A stretch of DNA of 64,000 bases from Pomacea canaliculata. Its lineage: Eukaryota > Mollusca > Gastropoda > Architaenioglossa > Ampullariidae. Numbering within the stretch: position 1 is the first letter of the stretch; every line of letters starts with the position of its first letter. The notes below the pieces were generated by a model. It saw nothing but the letters and a program-made list of their open reading frames with translations. It had not been told where the DNA came from and made no database searches. Position numbers and translations under genes: made by a program. The stretch is taken from the NCBI RefSeq assembly GCF_003073045.1, contig NC_037590.1, positions 1,266,016 through 1,330,015 on the forward strand. The letters run 5' to 3'. Below, piece after piece: positions 1-10,658 of the stretch.

Positions 1-1261
1 TTAGAGGTTACAACGTTCAGTTCAGACGAGGCTTTAAATCAACACCTTTCTCAGTTTTTGCCGATAAAGACAGGTCCTTCTAAGATTGAGGAATGAATAT
101 CACTGCAAGATGGCAAAAGGTTATTGGGAAAATGGCGATATCCGTGTTTTTGATATAAATAATTGCCCTTAGAAAAACACGCCCTGACTTTTCCCACAAC
201 CCAATCTTTGAAAAATTAGGAAAGCTCCTTTATTTTATTTGTTTAAAACATTACCACTCTCATCGAGAAAAATTCTTGAGGTAGTGACAGTAAGGACCTA
301 AGATATAACGGTCTTGGGGAGGAAGGGTGAGAGATTCAGGATTGCAAGATTCCGCTGTCATTGTATGTTGAGCACCAATTTCTTCAAAGAACACAAGGAA
401 TGTTGACCACACGTGCATAGCAAGTGTTTAGTTGGTATGTTTGTTGTCATTAGCCCCATGCTTACCCTCCCTCTTGCATGCAGTTTTCGTTAGGAGGAAA
501 TTACCTGGGCACTGGGGTCGTGCACACTCCAATGTCCTTCTCGCCCTGTTATTATCTGCTTGCCACTCTCTGTGGTATCCAGAGATGCTGGCCACCGGCA
601 CGAGTGCTGGTGAGAGGTTTGGGTGACAACAGAAGTTAATAGGAACGTCCTCTTTCTCCTTTTCTGTCTTTCTCTTTTTCTTTCTTTCTGGCTTTCAGTC
701 TGCATGTCTGCGTTCCTTATTCTAATTGTTTAATACATTGCTTCCATAATTTGAACTGTCAGCTGACTGCATCAGTCTGCTGACTCACAGAGGAGAAGCA
801 GCACAAAAAAGGAAGAAAGGTGGGGAATCGTATGAAAAGCACCCCCACCACCACCACCACCACACCAACATCAACAACAAAAACCCCCAAGAAACAGGGT
901 AACACTCCAATTTTGTAACAAAACAAGACTGGGAAGGAGAAACAAACTGTATTTTTATAAATAAAAGCGGAATGATTCATTTAATTACTAATTTTTTTAG
1001 ACTATTTCCTCTGACATATACAATATAAATAATTTTAAGTACGTCTGATGGCTTCGTTTTAGCTATTTGGAAAACAGCATTGAGAATACCGCAGTTTAAA
1101 ATCAGAAAATTCAGCTGATTGTGATGCTGCTTGCAAGTTGTCTTGTGTGGTCCCGAGGATGGAGGTCTGGAGGTCTGGAAGCAGTATTGTGCAAAGCTTT
1201 TTGGTGGAAGACAGACACCATGGTGACCTGACAGTGCCGTGGGGCATTATAATCTTTGTGA
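1..1261. other. Non-coding stretch upstream of window gene 1 3' end
   Basis: I see no supportable gene here. A short CCA microsatellite lies near 846-862. The stretch contains the 3' flank, and probably the 3' UTR, of the minus-strand repeat-protein gene that ends at 1262. A possible minus-strand ATTAAA signal is at 978-983, but nothing fixes the transcript end. Confidence 0.5.
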
Positions 1262-3336
1262 CTACTCCTGCTCGTTCTCCGTCTCCAGGGAGCGCAGAGC
1301 CATGTACAGCTCGCGCATCTGTTCCATCGTCGGCTGGTCGTCGTTGTCGTCTGCAGCCCTCGGTGTTTCGTGGAGTTCACGGAGCGAGGGCTGGTTGTCA
1401 TCTCCATCGTCTGCGGCTCTCAGCGCTTCATAGAGGTCACGGAGCGAGGGCTGGTTGTCATCTCCATCGTCTGCTGCTCTCAGTGCTTCTTGGAGTTCGC
1501 GGAGTGTTGGTGGATTGTCATCACCATCGTCTGCTGCTCTCAGTGCTTCTTGGAGGTCGCGGAGCGAGGGCTGGTTGTCATCTCCATCGTCTGCTGCTCT
1601 CAGTGCTTCGTGGAGCTCGCGGAGTGTGGGTGGATTGTCATCTCCCATCGTCTGCGGCTCTCAGTGCTTCATAGAGGTCACGGAGGGAGGGCTGGTTGTC
1701 ATCGCCATCATCAGCAGATCTCACTGCTTCGCGGCGCTTACGGAACGAGGGCTGGTTGTCATCGCCATCATCAGCAGACCTCACTGCTTCATAGAGTTCA
1801 CGGAGGGAGGGCTGGTTGTCATCGCCATCATCGGCGGCTCTCAGTATTTCCCGAAGTGAGGGCGGGTTGTTGTCGTCATCGTCCGCAGCTCGGACGCTGG
1901 GCTGATCATTGCTGGCGTCATCGTCGGCGTTCTTTAGCATCTGCTTCAGGTCCCTGTCTGACGGCTGGCTGTCGTCGGCGTTGTCGTCACTAAAGCCTCG
2001 AACGTTGGGAGTCAGCTTGTCCTGAACTGCAAGCACACCAGACAGCATGCAATGAATGCAGTGAAGGCAGTGGACGAGCTGTTAGCATGAATCACAGACA
2101 TGCTAACACATCAACGGCTTCCCAACGATGAGCACGTGTGGTGGTGCAGCACTCCTACCCTCGCGGCAACGGTACAAACCTCTAATAAACCGGGAATTAA
2201 AATTTAAGCTAATATCAATCACACAAAACTAAGATAAATATCACTACAGACAACTAACACTTCTCAGCTAAGTCATGCTAACACTCATAAATTAATTCTT
2301 AATGACCATCTGAACCGCCATAGTAATAAGTTTATTAAAGTTCTGATTAAATGCTCTAGAAGTGTGGAGACCTATACATCTCACATGTACCCATTATACG
2401 CGGCGGTTAAGTTAGACAAGTGAGCCAGCACTTACCCCATTGTTTGAACTGTTCACCTCGCTTTTCCCGCCACACAAGAGTCCACAGCTTTCTATATATA
2501 AATAAGTACCAAATTCCCAGCACCAACAAATAGAACATCAACGACAGTTCTCTTGTAAGAAGGCAACACGCGGAGCTTTCAGGAGACAAAATTTTTCATA
2601 AACTTCTTTGAAAGATGATATGCGGCAACTGCCAGTGATGGCGGCTGACTAGTCTACCAGTGATTGGTCCCCCCACTACACTAAGGTTGTACCTCCGTCC
2701 TGTCGTCACACTTACTCTCTTCGTTGGCCTCCGTCTTCAGCAGCGCCTCCCTGTTGATCAGATCCGCCAGCTTCCTGTCGGCATCCGTTATCTTTACAGC
2801 CTCGACCTGCAATGGTCAGCAGCACCTTGTCACCCATCATCTGATATATTTATTTTGTGGACAGCCAGGTAAGCTAAAGATGGTCTGAGTATTCACACCA
2901 TTGCTGCGAGTACCTCAATAGTCTCCGCGTGGACAATAATTAGCATTTATTTGTTTAGTCCAAATAAGAACTGCGTTTTGTTTCCTGTCAAGTATTCTGA
3001 TTTTAAATTATTATTCAGTTATTTTAATCAATTATGCATTTCAAAAAAAATACACGATTTGTTGTTATCTGTCATTGCACTGCACGTCTAATCTCCGCTG
3101 TGAAGAACGGTCAAGTTTTTATTTGTTTATTTTGTATCCATTGTCAGGTAAACAAGGGTCAGCAGGAGCAGGCTTTGGTTTGGCGCCCTTGATGTCCCAC
3201 ATGTTCACATCTCACATGGTCATTGCATGGTCACATTCTCACATTCCCTTGCCACTAGTGACTGGCTACTCACCTCAGTGGAGGCCAGCAACACCACGGC
3301 AGCGGTGGCGACAACAGCGATGATAGTCATCTTCAT
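1262..3336 (-). CDS. Secreted acidic repeat protein precursor (20-residue DDGDDNQPSLREL repeats)
   Basis: Coding exons on the minus strand are 3336-3274, 2806-2716 and 2026-1262, after a non-coding acceptor at 3345. Every junction is GT-AG and the phases match. The first exon encodes a signal peptide (MKMTIIAVVATAAVVLLAST), the second a Lys/Glu-rich linker, and the third about 12 tandem copies of a 20-residue unit of the form ADDGDDNQPSLRELYEALRA. Within each unit, a 12-residue stretch from the first D to the E of RE has acidic residues at positions 1 and 5, S at 9 and E at 12, and is followed by a Leu-rich half helix. This resembles an EF-hand loop, but lacks the usual acidic residue at 3, Gly at 6 and hydrophobic residue at 8. 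The protein has no cysteine in the repeats and few dibasic sites (one RKRR). A single extra base near 1642-1646 breaks the frame, so as written the product stops at about residue 180, whereas the repeats continue in the shifted frame to a stop at 1262. I do not recognise the family. A calcium-binding extracellular, mucus or shell-matrix role is only inferred. Confidence 0.72.
1361..1960 (-). repeat. 60-bp coding tandem repeat
   Basis: A tandem array with an exact 60-bp period encodes the 20-residue units of the acidic repeat protein. Between about 1430 and 1640 two unit types alternate (NPPTLREL and NQPSLRDL versions), giving a 120-bp higher-order period. This points to recent expansion by unequal exchange of two-unit blocks. 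The phase slips by one base near 1645. Confidence 0.9.
2027..2715 (-). other. Intron of the acidic repeat gene
   Basis: The donor after 2716 reads gtaagtg and the acceptor before 2026 reads gtgcttgcag. I see no separate gene or repeat inside. Confidence 0.65.
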
Positions 3337-4135
3337 CTTCTGATCTGAAAAACATTTCTTCATCAGCAGCAAAAGCAGCGAGGAAAGGGGAAACCATTGC
3401 CATGGCAATAGAATGCAATAGGCTTTCTATCTTCATTGTTTTAGAACATTTCAGAACTCCGCCACATTTGGTGGGTGCAAGGGTCTACCTCACTCTGTCA
3501 CCACTGCCTGGACACTGTGTGTACCTGTGTGTATGTGTGCTTGTGTGTGAGGCTAACCTGACCTGAATCTGGAAGCTTGCCTTGTCGAACTCCCACAAAA
3601 TAACATCAGCTGCTGACAGAAGCCCTGACAAGAACTGTCATCAAGCTCAAAATTTAGTGGCTGTAATTTATTTTTAATGGCATGACAAAGTTCGAAATGT
3701 GGGGTCGTGGTGTTAACTGTCCTATTGCACAGTCAGCACGGAATGCAGGCAGTTGTTCCTTCCTCCCTTCCTGTCACTTTGATCTTCCCCGGATAAACGG
3801 GCTCCATCTGCTGCTGGGGGACAGGCAGTTTCCCAGTCACTAACCTGGTTGAACTTTTAACCACCATCTCTGTTTAAACTGAACGCACTTCTCAAACGAC
3901 TGCCACATCTTCCTCGTGCGTTTGAAGTTTCGCCACATTTAGTTTTTCCAGTGTCTTATTTTGCTATGAGATGCTAAAAGGTAAACTAACAAACACAATT
4001 TAGTACGGAAGTAAAATTGTTGACCACCAGCAGTGTAATGACACTATCATTCACAGACTCACCGCACGATGGCTGTCCTGTATGTGTAACCTGAGTTTTA
4101 TTGTATTCAGAGTTCACTCGCTCACCTTGTGACAG

Positions 4136-4210
4136 CAGACAGTCTCGGCACCTTCCTGGTCTCTGTAAACAATTGACTTCTCTCTCCAGACAGCTGCCTC
4201 CTTATAGGGA
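4136..4210 (-). promoter_or_regulatory. Probable promoter and 5' UTR exon of the acidic repeat gene
   Basis: On the minus strand a TATA-like CTATAAG lies at 4207-4201. About 70 bases downstream a strong donor (CACAAG|gtgagc) ends at 4136. That would give a short untranslated exon spliced to the acceptor at 3345, eight bases before the ATG. Transcript data are lacking, so the start site near 4175 is an estimate. Confidence 0.45.
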
Positions 4211-6590
4211 CATCAGTGGATGTCTCGTCAGACAGCCGTGGGGTTGTCCACAAAACCAGCTACAGCGGCAAGTCGCTGACGAAGCTACTTTTGATTGGAT
4301 GACGACTCACGTCACCTGAACGTTTCCATCCAATCGCTGCTGGAAGAGAAGCTGACGACGTCACAACGGTTCTTGTCAGTGTGAGTGGTTAGGACCGTTA
4401 GGCCAGCATTTTACTTCTGCTGCAACGTGTCTGAGAGTGTGAGACTAGCTAGCGAGAGTGTCGAGTGATAAGTCGCACATACATCCTGTGGATTACTGGT
4501 GATAGCGAGGACAGGGGAAGTCTTCTGTTTATCTCTTTCCGCACCTCACTGACTCTCGCCAGCTTCACTGTGGCAAAGGCTCGGGGCTCACAGGCGGGCT
4601 GATCCCCCGGTTGTTGCCCAGTTTGGTAAACACGGGACTGTGTATGAGGCCCCGTGTCTTGTCCTTCCTTGCCGAGGTCCGTGCAAAGCCTCCATCATTG
4701 CCAAGCTGCTGCAGGGGCTGAGTTCTGTGAAATCTTGAAAATACAGTTGCTGGTCTCAAGTACATGTCAATGTTGTGTGGTGTCAACAGTCGACTTGCCA
4801 CCTGAGACTTGACTCATTTTCAAGACCTGCCATGCACACAAGCTAATGAATATTCTAGGAAGTTAATAATAAGACAATTAAGGCGCAGGGACCGGGTGCA
4901 CAAAGGTCACTAGGCGATAGCTGGGTAGTTGAGGGTCGAGTAGGTTGCTAAACTTGTTGAGGTCAATACATTTGTGACAGAAGTTTGTCACTTAAAAGCC
5001 AACAAACACCACATGCACGTGTGGAAAAATATATTATTAGCATGCAACGTGTCTGAGCAAACATATAAGCACTCTGTAACAAACACAACAACCATCACTG
5101 GTTAACACAGATTCCTTCCTTGATTACAACAACCAAATGTGGTTGAATTTTGTTGCAAAATTGTTACAGCATAGGATGGAAGTCTCAACCATTCCACCCT
5201 ACTTTTCTGAGTTTTTTCCATTAGACTTTCACTTTGTTCCTTCTCTGACCATATTCACAAAAGAGAAGGGCTACAAAGAAATCCCTTTCACTAGTTTACT
5301 AGTCCATGCGACTGAGATGTGTTGGGGCTAATAAAGTCAGTATCGCGCGGCAAGTTGGTGAGCATGACTATTATTAGTATTAATTACATAATGATTGTTT
5401 AATATTATTATATTATACAATAATTAATCTTATGATATTGATAATTGTGTTTCCTTCCGAGTAAAGAAAGTTAGATTCTGAACAGAGTTATGTACTTTCA
5501 GATGACAGTAAACATGTGGCGAAAGCTTACAGAATGTCCCCCGACAGCTTGGTGATAGGATTCCTGACAACAGCTGCAGTGGGTGATGGGATGCTGACCC
5601 CAGGTCTGGCATGTACTAGGGTTAGTATGTAACACCACAGACACTCCAGATAACCTGACAGCAGCTGCAGTGGGTGGTGGGATGCTGACCCCAGGTCAGC
5701 CATGGATACTAGGATTAGTATGTCTGTAACAGCATACAGACAACCCATCTTTTTTTACTTTCTGTTTCCATTAAACACTTGTCTAAGACACTCTGCTAAA
5801 GAGGTGCTTTAATAATTTGGAAACTGAATGTGATATAAAGAATAAAAAAGACTTTAAAGACCTTATCAACGGAACAAATAGAGGACGCTTGACTAAGTTT
5901 GTTATAGACAGTCAAAGACAAACTTTGCCCGACTTGAACTTTATCTTTATCATACTTGTCCTGTAGGCCGTGGTGAAATAGGTGAAGGGTTCCAACGCCT
6001 GCATAGAAACATGAATGACAATTTCCGAGGATGGTGGAAAAAGTAAATATTTTTTTTAGATATAGCCCTTGCCTCAAAAGTTGATGGGTACGATAATTCT
6101 AGACTATTACAATAACAAGGTTTGATATACAAAGACAAGAGAAGAGAAAGTTAAAATACACAAAGGTACAAGTTATTAACTATTATTTACGGATTATTCC
6201 TTAAGCCTGGAAGTATTTACCAAAGAGCTTTAGGGGTTTAATTCTTTATTCAAGTTCAATGCAAATCCTGTTGAAGGTCTGCCAGTGACGGACAAGAGGC
6301 ATCTGGGAATGATGACAGGTTTGGTCAAGCTGATGATGTCAGTAATGTCTGTCTGAGGCAGTGTTGGACCTTCACTTGCTGGAGAGGACATGAGGGGTGC
6401 CACGGTACAACCTAAAACTAACAAACACAGAGAACAACGGGCACACATCTACACCAACAGGCACAGAAATAGATGAGTTGTAAACATACCTCGCAGTTTG
6501 TACAAGTGGATGCATGCTGACTGAGAATTTGAAGCCATTTTCTGTCTCCACCTCTGTACAGCATTACACAGCTGTAGCCGGCGTTAGAGG
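4211..6590. other. Intergenic region with a degenerate tandem duplication
   Basis: No gene is supported here. Two copies of a roughly 85-bp sequence sharing GCTGCAGTGGGTG and GGGATGCTGACCCCAGGTC lie at about 5562-5632 and 5653-5733. A short inverted repeat (AATTTTG TTG CAAAATT) lies near 5147-5163. The rest is AT-rich unique-looking sequence. Confidence 0.5.
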
Positions 6591-6595
6591 CATGC

Positions 6596-6775
6596 AGACA
6601 GGATAGACCCCACTCGGGGGTAAGACAGACAGGATAGACCCCACTCGGGGGTAAGACAGACAGGATAGACCCCACTTGGGGGTCAGACATACAGGATAGA
6701 CCCCACTCGGGATCAAACAGACAGGATAGACCCCACTCGGGATCAGACAGGATAGACCCCACTCGAACTTGAAAA
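6596..6775. repeat. LINE-derived minisatellite
   Basis: About six tandem copies of a 24-33 bp unit built on ACAGGATAGACCCCACTCGG. The last copy runs directly into the LINE reverse-transcriptase fragment: on the minus strand, codons for FQVRVGSILSD lead into the array, and the array repeats the bases encoding GSILSD. The array is therefore an expansion of RT coding sequence. Confidence 0.75.
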
Positions 6776-7320
6776 AGGCGATGTGAAAGAAAATTCTTGA
6801 TGAGAGTGGCATACGTTTGCTTCCAGGTAGCATCGTACGCCCTCTCCAAAAAACAGCCCTAAAACATGCTCTTTGCCCACAAACGCAGCCCTGACAAAAG
6901 TTTCAAACGGACCAAGTGGCCCAGGCTGCTAAGGCAATTTTCTGAAGCCACACTGCAGGTTGTAGAGGAGACCTTGAGATTCGAGATGCCAGGGGAGCCG
7001 AGCATTCACCGTGTGTTCTAGAGTTTTGCACAGACAACTATTGATAGCGATAGGACGGTGAGAGTTGGGATCACAGGGATCCTTGCCAGGTGCTGGGGTG
7101 GGCACCACGACTGCCTCTCTCCACTAGTAAAGTTAAAGATGTCTAGAAGGAGAAGAAGAGACCAGCAGTTGATAAGAAATGTTGTCCCTGGTGCAAAGTC
7201 CTTGCACTTCTGAAGGGCCTGCTGCAGTTCAGAAACAGAAAAGGGTAGATTTTTCGGAGTTATCGGAAATATACTCTGGCCTCCCCAGTGTGAAGACCAG
7301 ATGACCCCGGCCACAGCCTT
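6776..7320 (-). mobile_element. Fragment of a non-LTR retrotransposon (Jockey/CR1-like) reverse transcriptase
   Basis: Translated on the minus strand, 7105-6915 reads PGKDPCDPNSHRPIAINS, then CKTLEHTVNARL and GLLYNLQCGF. These are the conserved blocks before the RT palm in Jockey/CR1-type LINEs. Upstream, near 7220-7190, an APGT segment follows a Leu/Gln-rich helix, as in the same proteins. At 6849-6775 ERAYDATWK and NFLSHRLFQVRVG correspond to the RT segment that normally begins with the first catalytic aspartate. Frameshifts, an in-frame stop and an internal deletion between these blocks show it is dead. The catalytic FADD block and both element ends are absent. Confidence 0.72.
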
Positions 7321-9640
7321 CTAGCAAAGCTAGGGCAATACACGACCTGCCGCTTGGCTCCGTCTAGGAGAAGTCCAGGCCAAAGAGGTGTGTTGGTATG
7401 ATGGGCCGCAATCCATCAGGGACCTTAACCTCTAGGATCCCATCCTCCCCCGACACGGGTAGCCCTGCACGGCAAACAAAGGGCCTAAAGAAGGCCACAG
7501 AGAAAAAAATTACATCAAAAGTAAGGAATGGTAGGAAAACAGAAGAAAGACAGTGTAGACAGAAGACAGGAAGGATAAAACTGTAGTATGACAGAGAGAT
7601 TGTTAATTAGAAGAAGAATATAGATGAAAGGGCCAGGTAAGGGAGAAAAAAGAAAAGCATAAGAAAAAAGGGGTGGGGCAGCTTAGTCACAGCCAGAGGG
7701 AGGCTGGTGTTCACCCCCGGCACGAGAAGCCGGGCCCACGGGGCAGTCGGCGTCCTGCCAGTTTATTAGATATTATACCATAATATTCGCTATACTAGAG
7801 CCGCGTTAACCACTCACACCATCTCATCAATAAATCTTAGTCGTCCTTCTGTCGTCAAACAAAGAAACTGGACGATGTTAGGTACACGACAAAGGTGGGG
7901 AACACGAACCAGGCCCTGAACTCGTTTGGTCGGGTCCGGCCAAGGTAGCCGCAGGCGAGACTCGAAATTCAAGAAATCTTTGAGTTTTTTAATAACAAAG
8001 TACACTTCTACTGATGGAATGGTAAATATCATGTTAATTTCCAGGGACAAGCGAGAACGTTAAAGACGGGACAGACAGGACACACACGAGTGCATGAGGG
8101 GACGGACACGTGTGCTTCTCGTCCTTCTGTCTGCACTGTGGTCACTCAGGGGGCAGCCAGAGGCAGGCAGGCTGATGAACATGTTGTAAAAGTCTTATCA
8201 CTCACTGGAAAACTACAGCTGGCCCAAACACAGCAAGCTAATTGCTAATTGCTAATTTTTAAACTGAGAATTTTGTTTGGCCGGCAACTTGATGTTATAA
8301 ATACCCAAATGACCTTGGCAGAATCCCCCACTTCTCCCCGAAACTGGACATCAGTGAGAATGAGGGCTAACTGCACGACACTACAGCTAAGTACAAAGTG
8401 TAGTTAATCCGAGATTTCACTCGATGTTTACACATATTCACTGCTACACATCATCAAAACACAGAGGTGTGATATTACTGGCGTCCAGGTGTACGTGTGT
8501 GTGTGTTTGTACGAGTGTGCGTGTGTGTGTGTGTGTGTGAGTGGGTGTGTCGTGGGCGGTTGAGGTCTCCGAAGACCCGTGGTTAACAAAATTCACACGA
8601 AAGCTGTACAAATAAACATGTTGCTCGCTGTCGTTTATTCTCCCCTTGTTCCTCAGTTGCGGGCCTTGTGTAGCGGCGTGGGGTACACGTGAGCAGGACT
8701 CTGGCGACCATCACCTTCCTGTCCAGCACGAGCAGCTGCTGACGACGTGCACAAAGCCTCTCGAGGGCCTGACAGACACGGCACGTGCAGGTGCAGGAAG
8801 ACAGATAGGCTCAGGCGCGGCTCATCCCGTCTTGTCATGCTAATGACCAGCACAAGGGCAGTAATCGCTGGTGAGACTTCCTCCCTGCCCAATCTCCACA
8901 AGACAGGCGGTTTTAGAAAGTTCTTAATCCGCGAAAGGAAGAGTACACCTGATTAAGTTGAGTGCCACGAGTGCAGTGGATCCTGTCCTCTGTACAGCGA
9001 CACCAGGCGGTAAGAAGTTTATTGTACAACAGACAGTATTGTACAGTACACAGGCAGTAAAGCAACGCCTTGTCCAATACCAACAATGTTTCAGTAAAGC
9101 AAGCTCATGGCGCTCTACAAATGATATTAACTATAAAAACAACAACAACAATAATAACATGATTGGGAGAAATCGAAGAAACCAATCAAGACGAGAGGGA
9201 AGAAAAGGGTTCACGCGTGAAACGGGGAAAAAGTGCGATTTTATCTGATTAACAATTGAACGAATACATTACTCGGTTATCCAACAAGTCTCTGAAATTA
9301 AAATAAATGCTTGTATTATGGGAAGAAGAAATCCTGGAGATAAAAGAAAATGGAGGAGGCGATGTGGTGCTGCCGAGCGACACATCTCACTGATGACGAG
9401 GGTGATGCAGGGCGACGACAAGTCGGTCCACCAGCAGATGTACTCGCCAAATGTCCATCTCCTGCCTCAGGACACTCAAAGATTTCAGCACCACCTTACG
9501 TAATCAGAACGCAGAAGAGCCTCTGCAAATGGTGATGGGGAGGGGAGAGGGGGAGGAGAGTGGTAGACAGACAGGGATACACTTCAAACACAGGAGGTAT
9601 GTATCCACGATACGCTGGGGTCAGAAGGGGGCGGGTCTAA
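7321..9640. other. Intergenic region
   Basis: No gene is supported. A GT microsatellite lies at about 8492-8540. At 9075-9165 an A-rich tail follows a GCGCTCTACAAATG motif like the 3' tails of some marine-invertebrate SINEs. That identification is weak because no pol III boxes are visible upstream. Confidence 0.4.
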
Positions 9641-9733
9641 AGTTCACTTGCAGTATAAATATGTCCGCATTCATTTCTCGAAATGGTTTAGCCGCCACAC
9701 TTTGCGATTTCCATTATTTCCTACAGTGAGAAG
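9627..9733 (+). promoter_or_regulatory. TATA promoter and 5' UTR exon of the 79-residue secreted peptide gene
   Basis: A GC-rich box (GGGGGCGGGTC) at 9627-9637 is followed by a canonical TATAAATA at 9654-9661. A transcript starting near 9685 would leave a short untranslated exon ending at a GAGAAG|gtactc donor at 9733. That exon would splice to the acceptor CTTTGCTGCAG directly before the ATG at 10225. The TATA box, a spliced leader exon and a signal-peptide exon together are typical of highly expressed secreted-peptide genes. No expression evidence is available here. Confidence 0.55.
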
Positions 9734-10224
9734 GTACTCTGTGTGTCTGTGTGACTTCTTTCGTTTTGTTTCTTCTTTACATTTCTCTCTCGTTCTGTAC
9801 TCACTGGCGTGTGTCATAGAAGACCTGCTATTCAATCTTTTTTCCACACTTTGGTACACTTGTTCTCTTTTTTTTTTTTAATGAAAATCTCGGACTTGTA
9901 TAATTGTAATTAACTATTTTAGTTACTTAAACGAATTAGTTAATAATAAATGAACCCGCCATAACAAATGATTGCTGTTTCTGTGTTCGTTGTACCTGGA
10001 CAGCTGCAATCCATGTCGTTTGTGTATTTAGGCTCCATGACAACGATACGCTGTAAACAAAAGTGTGTACGACACATCACGTGTTCATATTTATAACAGA
10101 TAAAAGATGTTTGGACGACCACCAACACTGTGTCAGTAGCTTAGAGCATCATAAGGTAGCTGTGCGACAGTTATTGCCACTTGTATAAAAATTATGATTA
10201 ACGGGTACAACACCTTTGCTGCAG

Positions 10225-10617
10225 ATGAAGCTGTCCATCGTGGTTGTAGTATTGGTGACTTGTTCTGTGTTGGTGCAGCAGTCGGACGCATGGGTGAGTA
10301 CAGGGTCATTCAGGTGTGAGTGAGTACCGAGAATGAGTGAGTAGAGGGTCACACAGGTGTGAGTGAATATAGTATTACTGAGAATGAGTGAGTAGAGGGT
10401 CACACACGTCTGAATGAGTACAGTGTCACTCACATCTAAGTGCGCAGTGTCACTCAGGGATGGGTGAGTCGTCCTCACATTCAGGGGCCATAGTTATGAA
10501 GCGAGGGTAAGTCGTTGCCCTGGGGAAAACATGAGCGACTCAAGAAAAAGCGTCTTGTTTTCGAAGTTATAAAGCTTTAAGTGTAATAATAATAATAATA
10601 ATAATAATAATAGCAGC

Positions 10618-10658
<41 letters not shown>

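Noticed and set aside
1138..1993. Plus-strand open frames over the 60-bp repeat
   Set aside because: They are antisense shadows. The minus strand has matching exons, phases, a signal peptide and sensible composition.
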